Of a stretch of DNA of 5,118 bases, positions 1 to 5,118 are shown piece after piece; within the stretch, counting starts at the first letter, position 1; every line of letters begins with the position of its first letter. Where the stretch lies: assembly GCA_021849525.1 (NCBI GenBank), contig JAJZSS010000181.1, positions 1 through 5,118 of the forward strand, in the 5' to 3' direction. Source of the stretch: Chloroflexota bacterium (GTDB lineage: Bacteria; Chloroflexota; Anaerolineae; Anaerolineales; UBA4823). Under the pieces are notes generated by a model. That model had not been told where the DNA came from. It saw only the letters and a list, made by a program, of their open reading frames with translations, and did no database searches. The position numbers and the translations under genes were made by a program.

Positions 1-391
1 CATCTTTATCACCCACGATCTGGGTGTCATCGCTCAGATGGCTGATGAAGTTGTGGTGATGTATTTGGGTATGGTGATGGAAAAAGGTCCGGTCGATGCG
101 ATCTTCAATCATGCCCAACACCCCTATACCCAGGCTTTGCTCCGCTCCATCCCCAGTGTGCAGTCCCAATCTCGGGTCAAGCTCCCCACCATCGCTGGCT
201 CAATAGCCCATCCTTTTAACCGCCCAGCGGGGTGTCCTTTCCATCCGCGCTGCGTCCACTTTATCCGTGGTGTTTGTAATGCCAACCAGCCTGCGATAGT
301 GGCAGTCGGAGAAGAACATTATGTCAGCTGCTTCCTGTATTCCCCCGAGGTCGCCTCACCGGTTGGCGCCCTCACGGAGAAAAAATCATGA
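1..391 (+). CDS. Dpp/Opp-family ABC transporter ATP-binding protein, C-terminal part (5' end outside window)
   Basis: This is the last ~129 residues of a nucleotide-binding subunit that powers a peptide/oligosaccharide-type ABC importer on the inner face of the membrane. The frame is open from base 2, so the visible ATG at 38 is an internal Met. The fragment opens with the H-loop (ITHDLGVIAQ, bases 8-37; switch His at 14-16), followed by the usual MYLG and HPYTQALL segments. It ends with the oligopeptide-transporter C-terminal domain, with GCPFHPRC and four cysteines spaced C-x5-C-x7-C-x17-C. Walker A, Q-loop, signature and Walker B lie upstream; family members are ~330 residues, so about 200 are missing. 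Its TGA overlaps the next gene's ATG (ATGA, 388-391), as expected for translationally coupled DppD/DppF pairs. Being first of the pair, it is probably the DppD/OppD-like subunit. The substrate cannot be read from an ATPase. Confidence 0.93.
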   Translation, partial: IFITHDLGVIAQMADEVVVMYLGMVMEKGPVDAIFNHAQHPYTQALLRSIPSVQSQSRVKLPTIAGSIAHPFNRPAGCPFHPRCVHFIRGVCNANQPAIVAVGEEHYVSCFLYSPEVASPVGALTEKKS

Positions 392-1470
392 GCGACGTGA
401 TTGAACCTACCAGCGTTGCGCAGCCTTCCGCCGCCAGGCCCTCCCATCCCCGGAAGTCTGCCTCGTCTCCGCTTTTACTGGAAGTCCGTAACCTGAAAAA
501 ATATTTCCCCATCTACAAAGGCGTGATGCGCAAGGTGATCAATAACGTGCGCGCAGTAGATGATGTCAGTTTCTTTGTGCGTGAGGGCGAAACCCTGGGG
601 CTGGTGGGTGAAAGCGGCTGTGGGAAAACAACCGCCTCGCGCTGCATCTTAAGGGCATTCCCGGTGACCAGTGGCGAAATCCTCTTCCGCGAAGCAGATG
701 GCAAGGTGACCGATCTGGCGCCGCTCGACCGCCAGGATTTAAGACGCTTCCGCCCTCAAATGCAGATGATCTTCCAGGATCCGTTTGGCTCGCTGAATCC
801 GCGCATGACCATTTTCGACATCGTCGCCGAGCCGATGTACGTCAATGGGGTGACCAACCGCTCCGAGCGCACCGATCGCGTTGCTGAGCTGCTCAAGCTG
901 GTGGGTCTGCGGCAGGAATATATGCGCCGCTACCCCCATGCCTTTAGCGGTGGCCAGCGCCAGCGCATTGGCATCGCCCGCGCCCTGGCACTCAATCCCC
1001 GCCTCGTTGTCGCCGATGAGCCGGTTTCTGCGCTGGATGTCTCGGTTCAGGCCCAGGTGCTTAACCTGCTGCTCGATCTGCAGGAAAAGCTCCACCTCAC
1101 CTACTTATTTGTCGCCCATGACTTGAGCGTCGTCAAGCATATTTGTGATCGCGTGTGCGTGATGTATGTGGGCAAGATCGTTGAGATGGCTTCCACGGAA
1201 GAGCTCTTCCATCGTCCATACCATCCCTACACCGCGGCCTTGATGATGGCGGTCCCGGTTCCCGATCCTTCCCGGCGGCATATCATCCAGGACCTGCCCG
1301 GTGAAGTTGCCAGCCCGGCCAATCCGCCCAGCGGTTGTTATTTCCATCCCCGCTGCCAGTACGCCCAGGAGGTCTGCCGCACGCAGACGCCTGAGCTGCG
1401 CCAGGTCAGTCCCGATCATTTTGTCAGCTGCCATCGCGCTGAGGAACTTAGCCTGGCAGGAATTAAATAA
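388..1470 (+). CDS. Dpp/Opp-family ABC transporter ATP-binding protein (DppF/OppF-like)
   Basis: Complete 360-residue ATPase, the partner of the preceding subunit in a heterodimeric ABC importer of the dipeptide/oligopeptide family. Motifs appear in order: Walker [10 protein letters not shown] (74-82), Q-loop at Q130 ([12 protein letters not shown]), signature [15 protein letters not shown] (186-200), Walker B LVVADEP (206-212) with catalytic E211, D-loop SALD, and H-loop H244 (VAHDLSVV). The C-terminal oligopeptide-transporter domain contains GCYFHPRC and four cysteines at 317, 323, 330 and 348. The first ~28 residues are a Ser/Pro/Ala-rich extension before [12 protein letters not shown], a little longer than usual. 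GGAG at 376-379, eight bases before the ATG, supports this start. The ATGA overlap with the upstream ATPase implies coupled translation. Followed 22 bases later by a sulfatase and then nagA/nagB-like genes, the importer may serve sulfated amino-sugar oligosaccharides rather than peptides; that is inference. Confidence 0.95.
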   Translation: MSDVIEPTSVAQPSAARPSHPRKSASSPLLLEVRNLKKYFPIYKGVMRKVINNVRAVDDVSFFVREGETLGLVGESGCGKTTASRCILRAFPVTSGEILFREADGKVTDLAPLDRQDLRRFRPQMQMIFQDPFGSLNPRMTIFDIVAEPMYVNGVTNRSERTDRVAELLKLVGLRQEYMRRYPHAFSGGQRQRIGIARALALNPRLVVADEPVSALDVSVQAQVLNLLLDLQEKLHLTYLFVAHDLSVVKHICDRVCVMYVGKIVEMASTEELFHRPYHPYTAALMMAVPVPDPSRRHIIQDLPGEVASPANPPSGCYFHPRCQYAQEVCRTQTPELRQVSPDHFVSCHRAEELSLAGIK

Positions 1471-1477
1471 AGAGGAG
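1471..1477 (+). promoter_or_regulatory. Shine-Dalgarno of the sulfatase gene, unusually distant from its ATG
   Basis: AGAGGAG directly follows the TAA of the DppF-like gene and is the only purine-rich ribosome-binding site before the sulfatase ATG at 1493. The spacing of 15 bases is longer than the usual 5-10. The site also sits in a small potential hairpin (AAGAG 1470-1474 with CTCTT 1478-1482, loop GAG), which could partly mask it. No ATG, GTG or TTG in this frame lies closer to the site. Confidence 0.55.
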
Positions 1478-1492
1478 CTCTTCCCCATCATC

Positions 1493-2974
1493 ATGTCAAC
1501 TCCTCCGCCCCAACCCAACCTGTTATTCCTGATCACCGACCAGCAGCGCGCCGACACCCTCGCGCCCGGCTCGGTCTGTTCTACGCCAAATTTGGACCAC
1601 CTGGCGCAGCGTGGGACGCGTTTTGAAAGCTGTTATGCTCCCAACCCGATTTGTGCCCCCGTGCGCGCCAGCCTGTTCACCGGCCTGCTGCCCCACAACC
1701 ACGGTATGGTGGATAATCCCCACACCGTTGAATCTTACCGGGCAAATTTAAAAGATGATCTCCCGTTTTGGCCGCGCGATTTGGAGCAGGCCGGTTACCA
1801 CACCGCTTATTTTGGCAAATGGCATGTGGATCGCAGCCTGAAACTGAACAATTTCGGTTTTCATGAATTCGATACCGAAGCCGGCAGCTACCATGGCTAT
1901 CGCGCCTACCGCCGCCAGCTCGGTCTGCCCGAGAAAGCTCCGCCCCCCGTCGATACCGTGCGGGTGGAGCACAAAGGCTATCAGCCGTTTGTGCTCAGCG
2001 GCATCACCCCCGAACCGCCTGAAGCCATGCTCGAAGAATATGTCTACCAGCGCGGCGTCCAGTTTATTAATCAGCAGGCCTCCGCCCCAGATTCCAGACC
2101 CTGGGCTTTGGTGCTTTCCACATTGGCCCCCCACGATCCTTATATTGTCCCCCGCCCTTATCTCGAGCGTTATGATCCGCGCCAGATTCCCCAACCGGCC
2201 AGTTTTCACGATGATCTGGCAGGCCGCCCGGCGATCTACCGCCGGATCCAGCAGGTTTGGAAGGATTTGGAATGGGATCAATTTGCTCAGGCGATCGCCG
2301 CTTACTACGCATTTTGCTCATTGATTGACGACCAGGTCGGCAAGGTGCTGGCCGCCCTGGAGCAGACCGGTCAGGCAGACAATACCCTGGTGGTCTATGT
2401 CTCCGATCACGGCGACTATATGGGCGCCCACCGCTTGATGCTCAAGGGCATCCCGGCTTACGATCAGGCTTACCGCGTCCCGCTCCTGATGGCCGGGCCG
2501 GGGATTCCCCGCGGTAAAACGATCTCCCAGCGCCTCAATCATCTCGACCTGGCAGCCAGCATTTTACCTCTGCTGGGTCTTGATCCCATGTCCCCGCGTG
2601 GCGCCGATCCGCAGCATCTCATTGGTCGCTCCTTGCTGCCGCTTCTCGGCGAGAACCCGCAGGAACTCGCTGCCTGGTCTTCTCAGCATTTCGCCGAATG
2701 CCAGGGTCAGCGCTTTGCTTACACCCAGCGCATCCTGTGGTGGCAGGATTATAAATATGTCTTCAACGGCTTTGACCAGGATGAATTTTATAACCTGGCC
2801 GCTGACCCCCATGAAATGCGGAATCGCGCCCAGGATCCTGCCCAGGCCGGGGTGATCGCAGAAATGGCAGATCGCATGTGGGAAGTGATGCGCCAGACCG
2901 GCGACACCAATATGACCGAAGCGGAGTACGGCATGTTTCGCTTCTTACCTGTCGGACCGCGCGGAAGGTCTTAA
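1493..2974 (+). CDS. Type I (formylglycine-dependent) sulfatase, cytoplasmic
   Basis: A 493-residue member of the alkaline-phosphatase-like sulfatase family, which hydrolyses sulfate esters. The N-terminus NLLFLITDQQRAD supplies metal-binding D16 and Q17. The sulfatase signature CAPVRASLFTG starts at C54, which would be converted to formylglycine; C-x-P-x-R is intact. Further expected residues are FGKWH (K109, H111), PHDPY (H214), SDHGDYMGAH (D305, H306) and LMLKG (K318). The C-terminal EFYNLAADPHEMRNRA (431-446) is the usual sulfatase tail. The length is normal. The start at 1493 is chosen because homology begins within ten residues of it; the open frame upstream overlaps the ATPase gene and looks like nonsense. 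There is no signal peptide, so it should act in the cytoplasm on imported substrate. Its neighbours, transporter ATPases before and nagA/nagB-like genes after, point to a sulfated N-acetylhexosamine, for example GlcNAc-6-sulfate, but substrate is inferred. Formylglycine-dependent phosphonate monoester hydrolases are a less likely alternative. Confidence 0.92.
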   Translation: MSTPPPQPNLLFLITDQQRADTLAPGSVCSTPNLDHLAQRGTRFESCYAPNPICAPVRASLFTGLLPHNHGMVDNPHTVESYRANLKDDLPFWPRDLEQAGYHTAYFGKWHVDRSLKLNNFGFHEFDTEAGSYHGYRAYRRQLGLPEKAPPPVDTVRVEHKGYQPFVLSGITPEPPEAMLEEYVYQRGVQFINQQASAPDSRPWALVLSTLAPHDPYIVPRPYLERYDPRQIPQPASFHDDLAGRPAIYRRIQQVWKDLEWDQFAQAIAAYYAFCSLIDDQVGKVLAALEQTGQADNTLVVYVSDHGDYMGAHRLMLKGIPAYDQAYRVPLLMAGPGIPRGKTISQRLNHLDLAASILPLLGLDPMSPRGADPQHLIGRSLLPLLGENPQELAAWSSQHFAECQGQRFAYTQRILWWQDYKYVFNGFDQDEFYNLAADPHEMRNRAQDPAQAGVIAEMADRMWEVMRQTGDTNMTEAEYGMFRFLPVGPRGRS

Positions 2975-2976
2975 CG

Positions 2977-4173
2977 ATGATGCATACTGACCCTAAAACC
3001 TTTGCCCTGGTCAATGGCAGTGTCGTGCTGCCAGACCGCATCGCCTCCAATACGGCAGTCGTTATCGAGCGCTCTCCGGCAGCCAAGGGCGTGATTGCCG
3101 CGGTGATTCCCGAGGATCAATTACCATCTGAGATGCCGCGGCTGGATGTCGGCGGGCGCTGGATCACGCCTGGCCTGATCGATATCCATACTCACGGTGG
3201 TCTGGGTTACACCTTCAACGAGCCTACCGCACCGGCCTTTACTGCCATCTTGCAGGAGAACGCTCGCCGGGGTGTGACCGGCTTGCTGGCAACCATTGCC
3301 ACCGCTCCTATGGACGATCTCATCCAGGTCTTTGATTTTATCCGCCAGTGGATGGCATCCCCCCGTCCAGGCGCCCAGGTTTTCGGGGCCCATTTTGAAA
3401 GCCCGTTTATCAGCCCGGCCCAGTGCGGCGCCCTCGATCCCCAGAATCTATTTTCTCCAGATGATCCCCGCGCCGCGCGCTTCCTCGAGTATGCCGATAT
3501 CCTGCGTATTCTGGTGCTGGCTCCCGAGCAGCCCGGGGCGATCGAGTTTGTGGCTCGCCTGGTCGAGCGGGGCATTATTCCCGCCGCCGGTCACAGTATC
3601 GCCAAAGAGGCTGATGTCCTCCAGGCGATGCAGGCTGGCTTGAGCCATGTCACCCACATCTTCAGCGCCATGTCCACCACCGTGCGCGAAGGCCCCTGGC
3701 GTAAGCCCGGCTTGCTGGAAACCGCCCTCGTACATCCAGGCTTAACGGTGGAGATGATCGCCGATAACAAACATTTACCTCCTACCTTGATGAAGCTTGC
3801 CTACCAGAGCATTGGCCCCCGGCGCCTGTGCGTGATCTCCGACGCCACCAGCGGGGCCGGCTTACCGGAGGGCAGCCGTTTTAAGATGGGTGAGATGGAA
3901 TACGAAGTGGTCGATGGCGTCGGGATGATGTTTGATCGCTCGGCTTTTGCGGGCAGTGCTACCCTGCTCAATCAAATGATCCCGGTTCTGATCAATGCGG
4001 TGGAAATACCGCTGCCTGAAGCCATCTGCATGGCCAGCCTGAACCCTGCCCGAGTCCTCGGCCTCGATGGGCGCAAGGGCAGCCTCGAGGTGGGTAAGGA
4101 CGCCGACATCGCCGTCTTCAATCCTGATTTTAGCGCCTGGCGCACCATGATTGCCGGCCAGTGGGTCGCGTGA
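2977..4173 (+). CDS. nagA: N-acetylglucosamine-6-phosphate deacetylase-like amidohydrolase
   Basis: A 398-residue amidohydrolase of the NagA family, which turns N-acetylglucosamine-6-phosphate into glucosamine-6-phosphate and acetate in the cytoplasm. It begins with the small beta-sandwich found in amidohydrolases (LVNGSVVLPD). PGLIDIHTHG follows (65-74; H71 and H73 as metal ligands, where E. coli NagA lacks this His pair). Then come E141 in GAHFESPF, H206 in AGHS, H227 in HVTHIFSAM, H266 in IADNKH, and the catalytic Asp D289 in VISDATSGAG. The C-terminus closes with LNPARVLGL and GSLEVGKDADIAVF, typical of the family. Start: ATG 2977 (with a second ATG at 2980) lies two bases after the sulfatase stop, with GGAAGG at 2963-2968 eight bases before it. 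Oddities: ESP instead of EGP after the metal Glu, Ser230 where E. coli has the substrate-contacting Asn219, and ALDP where E. coli has THNP. A shifted substrate preference, such as another N-acetylhexosamine phosphate, is possible. Confidence 0.88.
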   Translation: MMHTDPKTFALVNGSVVLPDRIASNTAVVIERSPAAKGVIAAVIPEDQLPSEMPRLDVGGRWITPGLIDIHTHGGLGYTFNEPTAPAFTAILQENARRGVTGLLATIATAPMDDLIQVFDFIRQWMASPRPGAQVFGAHFESPFISPAQCGALDPQNLFSPDDPRAARFLEYADILRILVLAPEQPGAIEFVARLVERGIIPAAGHSIAKEADVLQAMQAGLSHVTHIFSAMSTTVREGPWRKPGLLETALVHPGLTVEMIADNKHLPPTLMKLAYQSIGPRRLCVISDATSGAGLPEGSRFKMGEMEYEVVDGVGMMFDRSAFAGSATLLNQMIPVLINAVEIPLPEAICMASLNPARVLGLDGRKGSLEVGKDADIAVFNPDFSAWRTMIAGQWVA

Positions 4174-4215
4174 ATCTATTTTTAACCATAGTGATTACGA
4201 AAGGATAAGTTGAAT
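4174..4215 (+). other. 42-base spacer between nagA-like and nagB-like genes
   Basis: This is the longest gap between genes in the window. It is AT-rich compared with its surroundings and contains the ribosome-binding site AAAGGA (4200-4205), ten bases before the ATG at 4216. I see no inverted repeat with a U-tract, no convincing -35/-10 pair and no operator-like palindrome, so read-through from the upstream genes is the simplest reading. Confidence 0.6.
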
Positions 4216-5055
4216 ATGCAGCCACAACCGGTTTTACACACCACCATCGAAGCCTTACCGGTCAGCATTTACCCCAGCAATGCTGAGGTCGGGCAGGCCG
4301 CTGCCGCTGAAGCAGCAGCATTCCTGAAGCAAACGATCCAGGAATGCGGTCACGCCAACCTCATCCTGGCTACCGGGAATTCCCAGCTCTCTTTCCTCGA
4401 GAACCTGCGGCAGTCCGCAGAGATCGATTGGAGCAAGGTGAACATCTTCCATATGGACGAATATGTGGACCTGCCACCCAACCACCCCGCCAGCTTCCCG
4501 CTCTTCCTGCAGCGCCATTTCCTGGATCATCTCGACCCGCCGGCTGGCGCTTTCTTCCCCGTCCCCGGCCAGAGCTCCGGTGATACGGATACCCTGCAGG
4601 CCTGCCGGGATTATGAAGCCCTTCTGCGCACCTATCCCGCCGATCTGTGCGCCCTCGGTATCGGCGAGAATGGTCACCTGGCCTTCAACGATCCCCCCTT
4701 TGCAAACTTCAATGACCCCGTCTGGGTCAAGATTGTGAAGCTGGATGAGGCATCCCGCCGCCAGCAAACCGGCGAAGGGCATTTTCCGGACCTCGACTCT
4801 GTACCGACCCACGCCATCACCCTCACCATCCCGGCCTTGCTCGCCTCCCGTAAAGTACTGGCAATTGTCCCTGAGGCGCGCAAAGCCGCCGCGGTCCATT
4901 GCTCGTTAAACGGACCGCTTACGCCCGACTGCCCCGGCAGCATTCTGCGCCAGACGCCGCATGCCCACCTCTTCCTGGATCGCGATTCGGCTGCATTGGC
5001 TTTTCCTGCTATATCTGGAATGTGGACAAGACGCTTTGCCTGGCGGAAAACCTGA
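4216..5055 (+). CDS. nagB: Glucosamine-6-phosphate deaminase-like protein (NagB family), with an abnormal C-terminus
   Basis: Residues 1-258 of this 279-residue frame belong to the NagB/6-phosphogluconolactonase fold, which converts glucosamine-6-phosphate to fructose-6-phosphate and ammonia. Visible motifs are LATGNSQLSFL (51-61; sugar-phosphate loop, GLPTGGTP in E. coli), FHMDEYVDLP (78-87; catalytic D81 by comparison with E. coli D72), GIGENGHLAFNDP (148-160; catalytic H154, with N152 and D159 replacing E. coli D141 and E148), RRQQTGEGHFPDLDSVPTHA (181-200) and CPGSILRQ. These variants fit a known NagB-like subfamily. ATG 4216 is preferred to the TTG at 4210 because AAAGGA then sits ten rather than four bases away. 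Relatives end soon after the LDRDSA segment. Here the last ~20 residues instead come from DNA that reads as a different gene in another frame, so this C-terminus is probably not native. As the last step after sulfatase and NagA, it would feed glycolysis. Confidence 0.85.
   Translation: MQPQPVLHTTIEALPVSIYPSNAEVGQAAAAEAAAFLKQTIQECGHANLILATGNSQLSFLENLRQSAEIDWSKVNIFHMDEYVDLPPNHPASFPLFLQRHFLDHLDPPAGAFFPVPGQSSGDTDTLQACRDYEALLRTYPADLCALGIGENGHLAFNDPPFANFNDPVWVKIVKLDEASRRQQTGEGHFPDLDSVPTHAITLTIPALLASRKVLAIVPEARKAAAVHCSLNGPLTPDCPGSILRQTPHAHLFLDRDSAALAFPAISGMWTRRFAWRKT
4987..4998. other. Abrupt junction between NagB-like and radical SAM coding sequence
   Basis: Upstream, frame 1 gives good NagB-family sequence up to the LDRDSA segment (codons up to 4992). 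From about 4995, frame 3 gives IGFSCYIWN and continues as radical SAM protein to the window end. Neither gene has its natural boundary here: no NagB stop in its expected place, no start for the second gene and no spacer. A deletion or rearrangement, or an assembly join, explains this. The exact breakpoint cannot be placed to the base. Confidence 0.7.
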
Positions 5056-5118
5056 AAAAAGCAAGGCCGGAGCTGAAAATCCTTCTGGGCGGTCCGGAAG
5101 TGAGCTTCGATGTGATCC
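4989..5118 (+). CDS. Fragment of a B12-binding-domain radical SAM protein, N-terminus missing, 3' end outside window
   Basis: The frame starting at 4989 reads as the interior of the cobalamin-binding domain found in front of many radical SAM enzymes. GFSCYIWN (4998-5021) is a strand and loop highly typical of the DUF4080-type B12-binding radical SAM family. A helix rich in Leu and Lys follows (LCLAENLKKARPELK), then the strand KILLGGPEVSFD (5079-5114) that characterises this fold. Family members carry about 60-80 residues before GFSCYIWN. Here the same frame upstream gives Pro/Arg-rich nonsense, with stops at 4851 and 4872 and only a TTG at 4899 as a possible start. The radical SAM CxxxCxxC cluster site would lie beyond the window. 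Its role in the cell is unknown to me and it does not look related to the amino-sugar genes. It is either a truncated gene or the product of a chimeric assembly. Confidence 0.72.

Noticed and set aside
1301..1492. Possible 64-residue N-terminal extension of the sulfatase
   Set aside because: It overlaps the end of the DppF-like gene by 170 bases in another frame, is Ala/Arg/Pro-rich without family resemblance, and the conserved sulfatase N-terminus begins just after ATG 1493.
1748..2281. Minus-strand open frame of 177 codons opposite the sulfatase
   Set aside because: Same reason: it is antisense to a well-supported gene and shows no domain of its own.
2878..2976. Possible 33-residue N-terminal extension of the NagA-like protein
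   Set aside because: It would overlap the sulfatase C-terminus, has no family resemblance, and a good ribosome-binding site precedes ATG 2977.
4210..4215. TTG start two codons before the NagB-like ATG
   Set aside because: The ribosome-binding site would be only four bases away; ATG 4216 has better spacing and a stronger start codon.
4255..4899. Long open frame (214 codons) on the minus strand opposite nagB
   Set aside because: It has no recognisable motif and lies wholly within a clear NagB-family gene; long antisense frames are common in such GC-rich coding DNA.
5067..5097. CCGGA ... TCCGG inverted repeat resembling a terminator after the NagB stop
   Set aside because: The arms are short, the loop is about 21 bases, no T-run follows, and the stretch codes for the radical SAM fragment.

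Overview
The window holds one strand (+) of densely packed bacterial genes that read like the downstream part of a single operon. In order they are: the C-terminal end of an oligopeptide-family (Dpp/Opp) ABC transporter ATPase, the complete second ATPase of the same transporter, a cytoplasmic-looking type I (formylglycine) sulfatase, a NagA-like N-acetylglucosamine-6-phosphate deacetylase, and a NagB-like glucosamine-6-phosphate deaminase. Gene spacing is tight: a 4-base ATGA overlap, then gaps of 22, 2 and 42 bases. There is no terminator or convincing promoter between the genes and no gene-free stretch longer than 42 bases.

The genes suggest one job. A Dpp/Opp-type importer, known in several lineages (for example Thermotoga) to carry oligosaccharides as well as peptides, would bring a sulfated amino-sugar compound into the cell. 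The sulfatase, which has no signal peptide, would remove sulfate inside the cell. NagA would release acetate, and NagB would release ammonia and give fructose-6-phosphate. Permeases, the solute-binding protein, a glycosidase, an amino-sugar kinase and the formylglycine-installing enzyme are not in view and would have to lie upstream or elsewhere. The pathway is inferred from gene order and family membership; the true substrate is not visible in the sequence.

The organism cannot be fixed from this window. Moderately GC-rich coding sequence, the style of the transporter ATPases (HPRC-type C-termini) and the NagB subfamily would fit an anaerobic carbohydrate degrader such as an Anaerolineae-like Chloroflexota member, but this is a weak impression.

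The most unusual spot is the right end. At about 4987-4998 the NagB homology stops short of a natural stop codon, and the DNA switches, in another frame, to the interior of a cobalamin-binding radical SAM protein (GFSCYIWN ... LLGGPEVSFD). The roughly 60-80 N-terminal residues of that protein are missing and there is no usable start codon. This is either a real deletion or rearrangement joining two genes or an assembly chimera close to a contig end; the sequence alone cannot decide.
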